From positions 2,232,001-2,296,000 of the forward strand of contig NZ_CP080378.1 of assembly GCF_019443445.1 (NCBI RefSeq): a stretch of DNA of 64,000 nucleotides, given 5' to 3'. The notes under the pieces were generated by a model. That model saw only the letters and a list, made by a program, of their open reading frames with translations, was not told the origin of the DNA and made no database searches. Every line of letters starts with the position of its first letter. Position 1 is the first letter of the stretch. The translations under genes and the position numbers were made by a program. The stretch is from Massilia sp. PAMC28688. Its GTDB lineage: Bacteria > Pseudomonadota > Gammaproteobacteria > Burkholderiales > Burkholderiaceae_D. Below, one piece after another: positions 41,468 through 51,941 of this stretch.

Positions 41468-43057
41468 TCAGCCCGTCTGGCGCGGGCCCGGTTTGCCGTT
41501 GGCGACGCTGAAGGTGGCCAGGCGCGACATGCCGGTGGCCGGGTCGCGCACGTCGTCCAGCCCCATGAAAAAGGTGTTGGTCACGGAAGGCGTGATCTCC
41601 ATGAGCATGAAGCCGCGCTTGTCGCTGCGGCCATACTTCACGTGCGGGTTCATGTCTACATACTGCAGGGTGCGTGCCTGTGGCCGCGAACCGGACGTCA
41701 CTGACGTGCCGCAGAATTCCGTGGCGATCACGGGATTGGCTTTTGATGCCGGGCGATTGAAGTCGGGCTTCAGGTCGGTCGCATAAAAGGTGTGGACGTC
41801 GCCGGACAGGATGACCGGGTTTTGCGCCCGGCTCTCACGCAGCGCGTCAAACAGACGCTCGCGCGAGACCGGATAGCCATCCCAGCCATCGTTCCAGAAG
41901 CGCCCGGCGTTGGGCGTGGTCAGCGGCAGCTGGCTCGATTGCGCCATGGGCGTTTGCTGGGCCACGATGTTCCAGCGCGCCCTGGAAGTGGCGAAGCCGT
42001 CAGCCAGCCATGCTTCCTGGGCCGCGCCCAGCATTGACCGGGCAGGGTCGCGCAGTTCCTTGCAGGCGCGCGTGACGGAACTGGAGCCGCCGCGCTCCTT
42101 GCGTGCCGGGCAGGCGTGCGCCGCGCGGTACTGGCGGTCATCGAGCACGTGCAGGCGCGCCAGCTGCCCCCAGTCATAGCGCTGGTAAATGCGCATGTCG
42201 CCAAAGGCCCCGGGCCGCGGCACCATCAGCCGCACCGGCATGTGTTCGTAGAAGGCCTGGTACGCCGCCGCCCGGCGCGCCGGGAAATCGGGACTGAGGC
42301 GCTCGTCGCGGTCACGCGCATAATCGTTGGCCACTTCATGGTCGTCCCAGGTCACGATCCACGGCGCGGCATGGTGGGAAGCCTGCAGGTCGCGGTCGGT
42401 CTTGTACTGGGCATAGCGCGCGCGGTACTGGGCCAGTGTGAACGATTCATCGACCCGCTGCGCGCGTGCGGGATGGCGCAAGTGGTACGGCCCCCATTCA
42501 TAGATGTAGTCGCCCAAAAAGGCCACCAGGTCGGGGCCGGCCGCGGCGATGTGGCGGTGCGCCGCGTAGCTGCCAAACTCCCAGTGCTGGCACGAAGCCA
42601 CGGCCAGCTTGAGCGACGTGGGCATGGCGGCCGCCGCCGGCGCAGTGCGGGTGCGGCCCACTGGACTGACGGCGTCGCCCAGCATGAAGCGGTAAAAATA
42701 CCAGCGCGCCGGATCGAGTCCCTTCACGTCCACATGCACGCTGTGCGCAAGTTCCGGCACGGCGCTGGCACTGCCTTTGGCCACCATCCGGGTAAATGCC
42801 TGGTCGTGCGCCACTTCCCAGCGCACCACCAGTGCCACCGGCGCCACCGAGGCGGCGTTGAGCGGGTCGGGCAGGATGCGGGTCCAGAGGATGACCGAGT
42901 CGGGCAGGGGCGAGCCGGACGCCACGCCCAGGCTGAACGGATAGGCGCGTACTGCCGGTGCCTGGCCCAGGGCCAGGGGCGTGGCGCTGCCCAGGGCGGC
43001 CGCAATGCCGGCCAGGCGCGTCCCCTGCAGCAGGAATTCGCGGCGTTGCTGCTCCAT
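41468..43057 (-). CDS. phoD: PhoD-like alkaline phosphatase (Tat-exported)
   Basis: The 529-residue protein starts with a twin-arginine signal (QQRREFLLQG, then a hydrophobic stretch to about 32). A PhoD N-terminal domain follows (FSLGVASGSPLPDSVILWTRI), then the metallophosphatase core: ASCQHWE, FLGDYIYEWG, WDDHEVANDY and ILSGDVHTFY. These should bind the metal centre of a periplasmic phosphomonoesterase or phosphodiesterase. Tat export fits a protein folded with its metal in the cytoplasm. It probably shares a transcript with the YciA-like gene 12 bp upstream and the DUF3592 gene downstream. Confidence 0.9.
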   Translation of the reverse strand: MEQQRREFLLQGTRLAGIAAALGSATPLALGQAPAVRAYPFSLGVASGSPLPDSVILWTRILPDPLNAASVAPVALVVRWEVAHDQAFTRMVAKGSASAVPELAHSVHVDVKGLDPARWYFYRFMLGDAVSPVGRTRTAPAAAAMPTSLKLAVASCQHWEFGSYAAHRHIAAAGPDLVAFLGDYIYEWGPYHLRHPARAQRVDESFTLAQYRARYAQYKTDRDLQASHHAAPWIVTWDDHEVANDYARDRDERLSPDFPARRAAAYQAFYEHMPVRLMVPRPGAFGDMRIYQRYDWGQLARLHVLDDRQYRAAHACPARKERGGSSSVTRACKELRDPARSMLGAAQEAWLADGFATSRARWNIVAQQTPMAQSSQLPLTTPNAGRFWNDGWDGYPVSRERLFDALRESRAQNPVILSGDVHTFYATDLKPDFNRPASKANPVIATEFCGTSVTSGSRPQARTLQYVDMNPHVKYGRSDKRGFMLMEITPSVTNTFFMGLDDVRDPATGMSRLATFSVANGKPGPRQTG

Positions 43058-43069
43058 GAAGCTCCCCGT

Positions 43070-43507
43070 TCAGCTTTCCAGTGGCGGCAACTGGCGCGGC
43101 TTGCGGTCGTCCCCGGTGGCCACATAGGTCAGGGTCGCCTCGGTCACCTTGACCGTGTCGGCCTGCAGGCGATTGCGTTCTGCGTACACTTCGACATACA
43201 CGGTGATGGAGGTCTTGCCCACCTTGACGATGTCGGCATAGAACGAGAGCAGATCACCGACGAACACGGGATTTTTGAACAAGAAGGAGTTGACGGCAAT
43301 GGTGGCCACGCGGCCATTGGCGCGGCGCGTGGCCGGCAGCGAACCAGCCACGTCCACCTGGGCCATGATCCAGCCGCCAAAGACGTCGCCGTACACGTTA
43401 GCGTCCGACGGCGCGGGCATCACGCGTAGCGTGGGCATCCGGTTGGCCGGCAGTCCGGCGATCAGGGCGCTCTGGATCAGGGCGGCGTCGTTTTCGGGCG
43501 TGGTCAT
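43070..43507 (-). CDS. yciA: Acyl-CoA thioesterase, YciA-like hotdog protein
   Basis: The 145-residue single-hotdog protein has the signature NVYGDVFGGWIMAQVDVAGS with the predicted catalytic Asp, followed by VATIAVNSFLFKNPVFVGDLLSFYADIVKVGKTSITV. Such thioesterases hydrolyse various acyl-CoAs in the cytoplasm as oligomers. The promoter region is shared with the divergent ABC exporter gene (62-bp gap). Confidence 0.88.
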   Translation of the reverse strand: MTTPENDAALIQSALIAGLPANRMPTLRVMPAPSDANVYGDVFGGWIMAQVDVAGSLPATRRANGRVATIAVNSFLFKNPVFVGDLLSFYADIVKVGKTSITVYVEVYAERNRLQADTVKVTEATLTYVATGDDRKPRQLPPLES

Positions 43508-43569
43508 CTTGAATTCTCATGAAAGGCTACAATCGTCCCAGATTGAACCATAAATAGCCAACCTCTGCC

Positions 43570-45420
43570 ATGCGACGACACCCCAGCAGTCCGCCACCGC
43601 CCATCACCGACCCCAAGGCCGTGGTGCGCAGTGACTGGGCCGTGATCAAGACCCTGTTCCCCTACCTGTGGGTGTACAAATGGCGCGTGATGGCGGCCAT
43701 GGCCTGCCTGATCGCGGCCAAGGTGGCCAACGTGGGCGTGCCGATGGTGCTCAAGAAGCTCATCGACCAGCTCTCCATCAGTCCGGGCAGCCCGCAGGCA
43801 CTGCTGGTGCTGCCGGTCGGCGCACTGGTGGCATATGGCCTGCTGCGGCTTTCCACCACCGTATTTACCGAACTGCGCGAATTCCTGTTTTCGCGGGTGA
43901 CGCAGCGCGCGGTGCGCACCATTGCGCTGCGCGTGTTCCGCCACCTGCATGCGCTGTCGCTGCGGTTTCACCTGAATCGCCAGACCGGCGGCATGACGCG
44001 CGATATCGAGCGCGGCACGCGCGGCGTCAGTTCGCTCATCTCGTTCACGCTCTTTAACATCCTGCCAACGCTGGTGGAAATCACGCTGGTGTTGGGCTAC
44101 CTGGTTGTCAACTACGACATCTGGTTCACCGCCATCACGGCCGTGGCGCTGGTGACCTATATTGCCTTTACCGTCATCGTGACCGACTGGCGCACCCACT
44201 TCCGGCGCACCATGAACGACCTCGATTCCAAGGCCAATACGCGCGCCATCGATTCCCTGATCAATTATGAAACGGTCAAATACTTCGGCAACGAAGACTA
44301 CGAAGCGAAGCGCTATGACGAAGGCCTGAAGAGTTTCGAGAACGCAGCCGTGCGCTCCCAGACCTCGCTTTCCTTCCTCAACACCGGCCAGTCGCTCATC
44401 ATCGCCACCGCCGTCACGCTCATCCTGTGGCGCGCGACCGAAGGCGTCATCGCCGGCACCATGACCATGGGCGACCTGGTCCTGGTGAACACCTTCATGA
44501 TCCAGCTGTACATTCCGCTCAACTTCCTGGGCGTGATCTATCGCGAGATCAAGCAAAGCCTGGCCGACATGGAGCGCCTGTTTTCGCTGCTGGACCAGAA
44601 CCGCGAAGTGGCCGACGACAAGGCGGCAAAGCCGCTCGTCACGCACGGCGCGCAAGTGGTGTTTTCGCAGGTGGACTTCAGCTACGAGAGCAACCGCCAG
44701 ATCCTGTTTGGCGTTGACTTCACCATCCCTGCCGGGACCACCACGGCGGTGGTGGGCCACAGCGGCTCGGGCAAGTCGACCCTGTCACGGCTGCTGTTTC
44801 GCTTTTATGACGTCAACAGCGGCAGCATCACGATTGATGGCCAGGACGTGCGCCACATCACGCAGGAGTCACTGCGCAGTGCAATCGGCATCGTGCCCCA
44901 GGATACGGTGCTGTTCAACGACAGCATCGAGTACAACATCGCCTATGGCAAGCCGGGCGCGAGCAAGGACGACATCATCGCCGCCGCCCGCGCCGCGTCG
45001 ATCCACGACTTCATCGAGTCGCTCCCCGAAGGCTACGCCACCATGGTCGGTGAGCGGGGCCTGAAATTGTCGGGCGGCGAAAAGCAGCGCGTGGCCATTG
45101 CCCGCACGCTGCTCAAGGATCCCGCCATTCTCATTTTCGACGAGGCCACTTCCGCGCTCGACTCCAGGGCGGAGCAAGCCATCCAGCAGCAGTTGAAGGA
45201 AATTGCGAAGAACCGCACCACGCTGGTGATTGCGCACCGCCTGTCCACTGTGGCCGATGCTCAGCAGATCCTGGTGCTCGATCATGGCCGCATCGTCGAG
45301 CGGGGCACGCACCAGGCGCTGCTGGCGGCCGATGGCCTGTACCGGCAGATGTGGGAGCGCCAGCAGGCCAGGCAGGACGAGGAACTGGCCTCGCCTGCGC
45401 TGCCAAACGAAGCGCTGTGA
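43570..45420 (+). CDS. ATM1-type ABC exporter (fused permease and ATPase)
   Basis: The 616-residue half-transporter has six membrane segments at about 30-330 and an ATPase domain with Walker A GHSGSGKST, signature LSGGEKQRVAIARTLL, Walker B ILIFDEATSALDS and switch His (IAHRLST). The motif INYETVKYFGNEDYE in the coupling region is characteristic of ATM1/HMT1-type transporters, which export glutathione-linked sulphur or metal species. It should work as a homodimer in the inner membrane. Its substrate is inferred from family only. Confidence 0.92.
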   Translation: MRRHPSSPPPPITDPKAVVRSDWAVIKTLFPYLWVYKWRVMAAMACLIAAKVANVGVPMVLKKLIDQLSISPGSPQALLVLPVGALVAYGLLRLSTTVFTELREFLFSRVTQRAVRTIALRVFRHLHALSLRFHLNRQTGGMTRDIERGTRGVSSLISFTLFNILPTLVEITLVLGYLVVNYDIWFTAITAVALVTYIAFTVIVTDWRTHFRRTMNDLDSKANTRAIDSLINYETVKYFGNEDYEAKRYDEGLKSFENAAVRSQTSLSFLNTGQSLIIATAVTLILWRATEGVIAGTMTMGDLVLVNTFMIQLYIPLNFLGVIYREIKQSLADMERLFSLLDQNREVADDKAAKPLVTHGAQVVFSQVDFSYESNRQILFGVDFTIPAGTTTAVVGHSGSGKSTLSRLLFRFYDVNSGSITIDGQDVRHITQESLRSAIGIVPQDTVLFNDSIEYNIAYGKPGASKDDIIAAARAASIHDFIESLPEGYATMVGERGLKLSGGEKQRVAIARTLLKDPAILIFDEATSALDSRAEQAIQQQLKEIAKNRTTLVIAHRLSTVADAQQILVLDHGRIVERGTHQALLAADGLYRQMWERQQARQDEELASPALPNEAL

Positions 45421-45465
45421 GCGGCAAACTGACGGCGCGGCCTGCACGGAATCAGGCCGCACCTT

Positions 45466-46608
45466 TCAGTGCAGGGGCCGCATCACTAGCACGCAGGCAA
45501 TCTTGCGCTGGCGCTCATCGAACACCGGCTGGGCGCTGCCTTCGACGGTGACCTCGCTGCCATCCGGGCGCCGGATGCGCCAGCGTGCATTCTCGACAAA
45601 TTCATCATGCAGCACGGCGCGCGCCAGCGGCAGTTCGGATGGTGGATAGGGCAGGCCTTCCAGCGTAAGCAGCTGGTAGGTGGCGCTGTATGCATCGACC
45701 GGCACATCGAGCACCGCCACGCCATGCAAGTGCGCTGCCCGTTCGTTGACAAGCGTGATGCGGCCGCCGGCATCGGTAATGATCACGCCCTCGGACAGCT
45801 GGCGCAAGGTGGCGTCGCGTTCGGCCGCGTAGCGCGCCAGCAGATCCTTTTCGCGGCGGCGCTCGGTGACGTCAACACCCATGTGCAGGATGCCCGACAC
45901 TCGGCCGTCGGTCTCGAAAATCGGCTGGTAGGTCAGGTCGAAGTACGCCTGCCGCTGCGTTCCCGACCCATCCGCGTCGTACACGAGGGACATGTCGGTG
46001 CCAACGAATGCCTTGCGCGATTCGAACACCTGGTCCAGCAGCGCGATGAAACCTTGCTCCACTGCTTCTGGCAGGGCACTTTTCACGGTGCTGCCTTCCA
46101 TGTTGCGGCCCTGGATCAGGGCGCGGCTGAATTCATTCTGCATTTCGATGCGGTGCTCGGGGCCGCGCGTGACCGTAATGGCGACCGGTACATGTTCGAG
46201 GACACTGCGCACGCCTTCACGCACTGCCTCTTCGCGCAGGGCGCGCACGCGGTCGGTGACGTCGCGGCAGAACAGGACCAGCTTGCCGCCGTTTGGAACG
46301 GCAGTGACGGAGTGCCAGGCATAGAGCCCGGGAATGAACTGCTCGAACGTGACCGTGCTCTGGCGGCCCATGGCGGTGCGCAGATGTTCCTCGGCCGGCG
46401 TGCCAAGCAGGGTGGGATACTCGTCCCAGTGACTGCGGCCAAGCAAGCTGTCGCGTTTGCGCCGCAACAGCATTTCCGCCGCCCGGTTGACATACTCGTA
46501 GCGCCAGTCGCTGCTCAGGCAAAGCACGGCGTCCGACGTGTTTTCCAGCAGCAGCTCGGTAGCCACCGGGATGTCTGGCGCGATAGCGGATCGAGAGAAA
46601 AGCGTCAT
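45466..46608 (-). CDS. PAS-domain-only protein (three PAS domains, no output domain)
   Basis: The 380-residue cytoplasmic protein contains three PAS-like modules: about 16-115 (LLLENTSDAVLCLSSDWRYEYVN), about 135-250 with a PAC-like end (TYQPIFETDGRVSGILHMGVDVTERR) and about 265-378 (QLSEGVIITDAGGRITLVNERAA). It ends right after the third PAS, and no histidine kinase, GGDEF, EAL or other output domain is present. The 66 bp beyond the stop hold no continuing frame for one. It may regulate by protein contact or be the remnant of a longer signalling protein. Confidence 0.82.
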   Translation of the reverse strand: MTLFSRSAIAPDIPVATELLLENTSDAVLCLSSDWRYEYVNRAAEMLLRRKRDSLLGRSHWDEYPTLLGTPAEEHLRTAMGRQSTVTFEQFIPGLYAWHSVTAVPNGGKLVLFCRDVTDRVRALREEAVREGVRSVLEHVPVAITVTRGPEHRIEMQNEFSRALIQGRNMEGSTVKSALPEAVEQGFIALLDQVFESRKAFVGTDMSLVYDADGSGTQRQAYFDLTYQPIFETDGRVSGILHMGVDVTERRREKDLLARYAAERDATLRQLSEGVIITDAGGRITLVNERAAHLHGVAVLDVPVDAYSATYQLLTLEGLPYPPSELPLARAVLHDEFVENARWRIRRPDGSEVTVEGSAQPVFDERQRKIACVLVMRPLH

Positions 46609-46755
46609 GGGACACGGGCGAGAGAATATCGGCCCGATATTATGCGCGATTTAATGGCGGGCTATTGTTTTAATGGCATTTCTGGGCGCTCCTGTCTGCT
46701 TACTGGAATGCGGTTCAAACCTTCCACGGTCTGAGGATAGCGCCAGCAGTGCTGC

Positions 46756-48303
46756 TTACTTGCCACTGGATGCCGCACGCGCCAGTTCAGCAGATGCCAG
46801 GCTGCCAGCGAGGCTGCCCTTTTGGCAAACGTCATTCGCTTTTCCGAACCGCACGCGGGCACCGTCTTGTTGACCCGTAGCCAGCAGATACTGCCCGCCG
46901 TGGAAGTGCGCCTCGCACATGCGCGCTGTCGACTGCCTGACATCTGCCTCCGCAAACTGTACGAGCTTTTCCCAACCGATTTTATCTTGATGGAAATCCA
47001 GTAGCGCGAGCTGCCAGGGATCATTGTCGACCAGATTCTGACGCAGGATCTTGAGTTCGGCTGTGGCCGCAGCACGGCTGCTGGAACGGGTGGCGGCCAG
47101 ATACAACATGGCCGCGGATTCTGCCGACGGAGGGCGCTGGCGGAAAACATCTCGCAGCGCCAGCGTACTCGCATCGAACTTGCCCATGGCGAAATCGTGA
47201 TACGCAAGCCGTTGCCGGGCGTTAAGGTGCCCTGTGGCCGCTGCCTTGCGATACCATGCCAGCGCCTCGGCACTCATCGTCCGATTCTGGAGATCGTCAT
47301 TGGCGCCGAGGCGATACATGGCGTCGGCATTGCCGGCCTCGGCTTCAGAGCGGAGCCAGTCCACATCATTGGCGGTACTGAAAAGCGGACCGCCTGTGTA
47401 CGTAAAGTAGAGCATGCGCTGGCTCATCGAGATCAGGATCCGGTGCGAACGCAAGAAATCCAGGCCAAGGATGACGTCAGCCTGAATGCCATCGAGTCGC
47501 ATGACGGTAAGTTTGCTGTCACTGATCTGTTCATCGCCAATTTCGATCAGCTTGAACTGGCTCGACCATGCCGGTACAGTAGAGCGGCCGATGACGCGCA
47601 CCCGAGTACTTCCTTCTGCGGAGAACATCGCTGCGGTTTTGCCCGGCAGACTGGCCGCGGCCTGGACGTCAATAACGGATTGCTCAATTGCGGTTGACAG
47701 CATCGCCGTCAGCTCGTGGCCGTCTATTTTCACCTTGAACAGCGGGCGCTCTTCTGGCCCGAACACGAAGGGAAGCGTTACCGCATCGGCGCTCCAGTAC
47801 GCCAGGTAATTTTTCCCGCAATTGGTCGGCTGGACGAATCGCAGTGCCTTTTCCGCTAGCGACAGTTCAAGGTCGGTGCTGAGCAAGTAATTGGTGCCGA
47901 GGTTGATGCCGTATTCCGTTCTGGACCCTGCCATGACCTGGAACTGGCCCTTGCCCCGGGCTGGCCCGACTGCAATCTCATTAACATTGGCAATCACTTC
48001 CGGCGCGCTGCCACCGACGCCACGGATCCTCTCGCCGGTGTCAATGGTAGCGACCCCGATTTTCTCGAGTGCTGCCTTGTTGAGCGTGGTGTATGGCGAA
48101 CCGATGTCGATAACCGCCATCGTGGGCATGCCATTGATGCTGCCTGGGACATATGGCAGCATGCCTTCGCCACCAAATCTGAGTGCCAGCGTCTGGCGGT
48201 CGATCTGGCAAGCGTCAGGTTTGGCGGCCTGCGCTAACGCGCTCAGGGACACGGCGGACAAAACTAGCGCGGTGAAAGCGGCGCGGACGGCGAGGGTAAT
48301 CAA
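46756..48303 (-). CDS. Secreted protein with two retropepsin-like domains and Sel1-like helices
   Basis: The 515-residue protein has a signal peptide (about 1-25, LAQ-A). It contains two aspartyl-protease-like domains, about 40-165 and 175-310, then a helical Sel1-like region at about 320-500 (ADAMYRLGANDD, ALAWYRKAAATGHLNARQRLAYHDF). In the first domain the active-site triad region reads AVIDIGSPYTTL (Asp66, D-I-G-S). In the second the aligned place reads AMLSTAIEQSVID, lacking the Asp (LSTA, 202-205), although the DxxLG-like strand DVILGLDFLRSH is kept. A dimer-like single chain with one or no working aspartate is likely inactive or altered. A function in periplasmic protein handling is only inference. 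Confidence 0.75.
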   Translation of the reverse strand: MITLAVRAAFTALVLSAVSLSALAQAAKPDACQIDRQTLALRFGGEGMLPYVPGSINGMPTMAVIDIGSPYTTLNKAALEKIGVATIDTGERIRGVGGSAPEVIANVNEIAVGPARGKGQFQVMAGSRTEYGINLGTNYLLSTDLELSLAEKALRFVQPTNCGKNYLAYWSADAVTLPFVFGPEERPLFKVKIDGHELTAMLSTAIEQSVIDVQAAASLPGKTAAMFSAEGSTRVRVIGRSTVPAWSSQFKLIEIGDEQISDSKLTVMRLDGIQADVILGLDFLRSHRILISMSQRMLYFTYTGGPLFSTANDVDWLRSEAEAGNADAMYRLGANDDLQNRTMSAEALAWYRKAAATGHLNARQRLAYHDFAMGKFDASTLALRDVFRQRPPSAESAAMLYLAATRSSSRAAATAELKILRQNLVDNDPWQLALLDFHQDKIGWEKLVQFAEADVRQSTARMCEAHFHGGQYLLATGQQDGARVRFGKANDVCQKGSLAGSLASAELARAASSGK

Positions 48304-48428
48304 GTCTGACTCCAGATGTGAGAGCTGCGGTGCGACAAGTCGGCACCGCCGACAAACTTGCTAATTGTAGAGCATCCGCGCGCCGCCTTTGAGGTAGCTT
48401 TTTGCAAGGTGCTCCCAATCGGCCAACG

Positions 48429-49715
48429 CTAAGGTTTTTTATAGACTACGCCATCCTTCATCACAAACTGCACTTGCTGCAGCAGGGCGATATTGGCCAG
48501 CGGGTCTCCCGCAACGGCGACAATGTCGGCGGCAAATCCCGGCTCGATGGAGCCCAGGCGCGCGGACTGGTCCAGCAGCGCGGCGGCGTTGATGGTGGCG
48601 GCGCGAATCGCTTCCAGCGGCGGCATCCCCGCTTCCACCATGTAGCCAAATTCCCTGGCGTTTTCGCCGTGAGGGAACACGCCCGCATCGGTGCCGAAGG
48701 CGATTTTCACGCCCGCCTTGTAGGCGCGCCCGAACGTGGCCTGGATCTGGTTGCCGATCTCGATGGCCTTGGGCCGCACCAGCGGCGAGTAGTAGTCCGC
48801 GTTCTTTTTCGCCATGTCGGCCACGTAGCGGCCGGCGCTGATGGTGGGCACGTAATAAGCATTGTGCTTCTTGAAAAGCGCAATGGCTTCATCATCGATC
48901 AGCGTGCCGTGTTCGATCGAGTCCACGCCGGCGCGCAGGGCGCGCTTGATGCCTTCGCTGCCATGGGCGTGCGCCGCGACGCGAAAGCCGTAATCCTTTG
49001 CCGCTGCCACGACGGCCCGCAGTTCATCTTCCGTGTACTGCGGGTTCTGTCCGTTGCGGGCCTGGCTCAACACACCGCCGGTGGCCGTGACCTTGATCAG
49101 GTCAGCGCCTTCCTTGTAGCGGTGGCGCACCGCCTGGCGTGCTTCCTCGGCGCTGTTGACGACCCCCTCCGCCGGACCCGGCTCGCCCAGCGCCGCCCGG
49201 AAGCGCTCATTGAGGCTGTTGGTGGGGTCGGCATGGCCGCCGGTGGTGGCGATCGATTTACCGGCCGTGAACATGCGCGGACCGGGCACCGCGCCGCTAT
49301 CGATGGCGCGCTTGAGCGAGATGGACAAGCCGTTGGACGCGCCCAGGTCGCGCACCGTGGTGAACCCGGCCTTGAGGGTGCGGTCGGCCAGCTTGACTGC
49401 GCGCAGCGCGTGGTCGGCCGGGTTGAGCGTGAGCGTTTCACGCAGCGCGTCGACCTGCTTCTGGGTTTCGCCCGTCAGGTGCACATGCATGTCGATAAAG
49501 CCGGGCATGCAGGAGTGGCGCGACAGGTCCAGCGCGTCCGGCGCGCCCGTCATGGCGCCGACCGAGACGACCTTGCCAGCGTCGACCACGATGCTGACAT
49601 TGTCGCGCCATTTGCCGGCCTTGACGTCGAGCAGGCGGCCGCAGTTGACGGTCTGCGGTGCAGCCTGCGCATACGCGGCGGCCAGCAGGAGGGAAAGGGC
49701 GGTCAGCTTGTACAT
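48429..49715 (-). CDS. Exported amidohydrolase (metal-dependent, imidazolonepropionase-like)
   Basis: The 428-residue protein has a signal peptide (about 1-19, AQA-A) and an amidohydrolase barrel. The metal ligands are HVH (His77, His79) in PGFIDMHVHLTGE, the carboxylated Lys candidate in GADLIKVTATGGV, His in RVAAHAHG, His in SIEHGTL, and the catalytic Asp in IAFGTDAGVFPHG. This set matches exported Xaa-Pro dipeptidase/amidohydrolase proteins of the imidazolonepropionase type; the natural substrate is unknown. It is transcribed on the same strand as the symporter upstream, but a terminator separates them. Confidence 0.9.
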   Translation of the reverse strand: MYKLTALSLLLAAAYAQAAPQTVNCGRLLDVKAGKWRDNVSIVVDAGKVVSVGAMTGAPDALDLSRHSCMPGFIDMHVHLTGETQKQVDALRETLTLNPADHALRAVKLADRTLKAGFTTVRDLGASNGLSISLKRAIDSGAVPGPRMFTAGKSIATTGGHADPTNSLNERFRAALGEPGPAEGVVNSAEEARQAVRHRYKEGADLIKVTATGGVLSQARNGQNPQYTEDELRAVVAAAKDYGFRVAAHAHGSEGIKRALRAGVDSIEHGTLIDDEAIALFKKHNAYYVPTISAGRYVADMAKKNADYYSPLVRPKAIEIGNQIQATFGRAYKAGVKIAFGTDAGVFPHGENAREFGYMVEAGMPPLEAIRAATINAAALLDQSARLGSIEPGFAADIVAVAGDPLANIALLQQVQFVMKDGVVYKKP

Positions 49716-49780
49716 GGAACGGCTCCGGTAGGGAAGGGGCGAACATCGGGTCGCACGCGAGCATACACAACATCACATAC

Positions 49781-49808
49781 AAAAAGACCTCCCATTTCTG
49801 GGAGACCC
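49781..49808 (-). terminator. Terminator after dicarboxylate/amino-acid symporter
   Basis: On the minus strand the stem CTCCC/GGGAG with loop AGAAAT is followed by GTC and five T. It lies 13 bp after the symporter stop and upstream of the amidohydrolase gene. Confidence 0.8.
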
Positions 49809-49821
49809 GGGAAGTACCGAC

Positions 49822-51072
49822 TTATCGCAGGTCCACCTTGGCCAGGTCTTCCTTGACCGGGTCGGTCAGCTCGTTTTCCCATTTCGCCACCACCGCGGTT
49901 GCGATGCCGTTGCCGATGACGTTGGTGGCCGAGCGGGCCATGTCGAGGAAGTGGTCAATGCCCAGCAGGAGCAGCAAGCCTGCTTCGGGAATGCCGAACT
50001 GCGACAGCGTGGCGGCAATCACCACCAGCGATGCGCGCGGCACACCGGCGATGCCCTTGGACGTCACCATCAGCACCAGCATCATGGTCAGCTGGGTCCC
50101 GAGCGACATCTCGATGCCGTAGGCCTGGGCGATGAAGACCGTGGCGAAGGTGCAGTACATCATGGAGCCGTCCAGGTTGAACGAGTAGCCAACCGGCAGC
50201 ACGAAAGCGGCGATGCGGTTGCGCACGCCAAAGCGCTCCAGGCCTTCCAGCGTTTTCGGAAATGCCGCCTCCGACGACGAGGTCGAAAACGCCAGCAGGG
50301 TCGGCTCGCGCAACTCGCGCAGCAGGGCCAAGACGCGCGGCCCCAGGAACAGGAAGCCGGCAAAGATCAGCACCACCCACAGCAGCACAATGGCCAGGTA
50401 GAACTCGGCCATGAAGATGCCGTACTTGCCGATCACGCTCAAGCCGCTCTTGGCGATGATGCCTGCCACCGCCGCGAACACGGCAATCGGCGCGAAGTTC
50501 ATCACATAGCCGGTCACCTTGAGCATCACGTGGGCCACACCGTCGATCACTTCAATCATCGGGTTGGCGCGCGGACCCACGGCGGCCGCGCCCACGCCAA
50601 AGAACAGCGAGAACACGACGATCTGAAGAATTTCGTTCTTGGCCATGCCGTCCACGATGGAGGCCGGGATCAGGTGGCCGATGAAGTCCTTGATGGTAAA
50701 GCCGGTGGTCGTGACGCCGGTGTCCGTGCCCACTTCGAGCGGCATGCCCACACCCGGCTCGAACAGGTTAACCAGGATCAGGCCGAGCGAGAGCGAGAGG
50801 ATGGAGGCGATCACGAACCACAGCATGGCCTTGACGCCGATGCGGCCCACTTCCTTGGCGTCGCCCATCCTGGCAATGCCCACCACCAGGGTGGCAAAGA
50901 CCAGGGGAGCGATGATCATCTTGATCAGGCGCAGGAAGCCATAGCTGATGAGCGACATGGCTTCGCTGAAGCGCCTGGCGTCGCCGGTGTAGGCGTTGAT
51001 GATGTAGCCAACCACAATGCCCAGGACCAGGGCGGCCAGGATGTACGTAGTAAGACGATTTCGGTTATTCAT
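49822..51072 (-). CDS. Dicarboxylate/amino-acid:cation symporter (DAACS family)
   Basis: The 416-residue membrane protein shows the full set of DAACS motifs: RLIKMIIAPLVFATLVVGIA, the serine-rich hairpin STSSSEAAFPKTLE, GYSFNLDGSMMYCT (the NMDGT-like sodium/aspartate site, here NLDGS), VTSKGIAGVPRASLV and DHFLDMARSATNVIGNG. It should import C4-dicarboxylates or acidic amino acids with H+ or Na+. ATG at 51072 (MNNRNRLTT) is chosen instead of the upstream ATG at 51120, because the extra residues are non-conserved and polar. A divergent amino-acid ABC ATPase gene starts 143 bp away. Confidence 0.92.
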   Translation of the reverse strand: MNNRNRLTTYILAALVLGIVVGYIINAYTGDARRFSEAMSLISYGFLRLIKMIIAPLVFATLVVGIARMGDAKEVGRIGVKAMLWFVIASILSLSLGLILVNLFEPGVGMPLEVGTDTGVTTTGFTIKDFIGHLIPASIVDGMAKNEILQIVVFSLFFGVGAAAVGPRANPMIEVIDGVAHVMLKVTGYVMNFAPIAVFAAVAGIIAKSGLSVIGKYGIFMAEFYLAIVLLWVVLIFAGFLFLGPRVLALLRELREPTLLAFSTSSSEAAFPKTLEGLERFGVRNRIAAFVLPVGYSFNLDGSMMYCTFATVFIAQAYGIEMSLGTQLTMMLVLMVTSKGIAGVPRASLVVIAATLSQFGIPEAGLLLLLGIDHFLDMARSATNVIGNGIATAVVAKWENELTDPVKEDLAKVDLR

Positions 51073-51215
51073 GCGCTGCGCATCCTGTTCTTGTGGGGCG
51101 TCCCGTAACTTCCCGGGCAAAATTGCGGGTTTTATAGCAAGTTTGGCAGTATCCTAGCGGCAGGTGGGACTGTCAAGCTTGCTCCGCAGGCAGCCCGAAG
51201 CGACCAGAAAACAAC

Positions 51216-51941
<726 letters not shown>

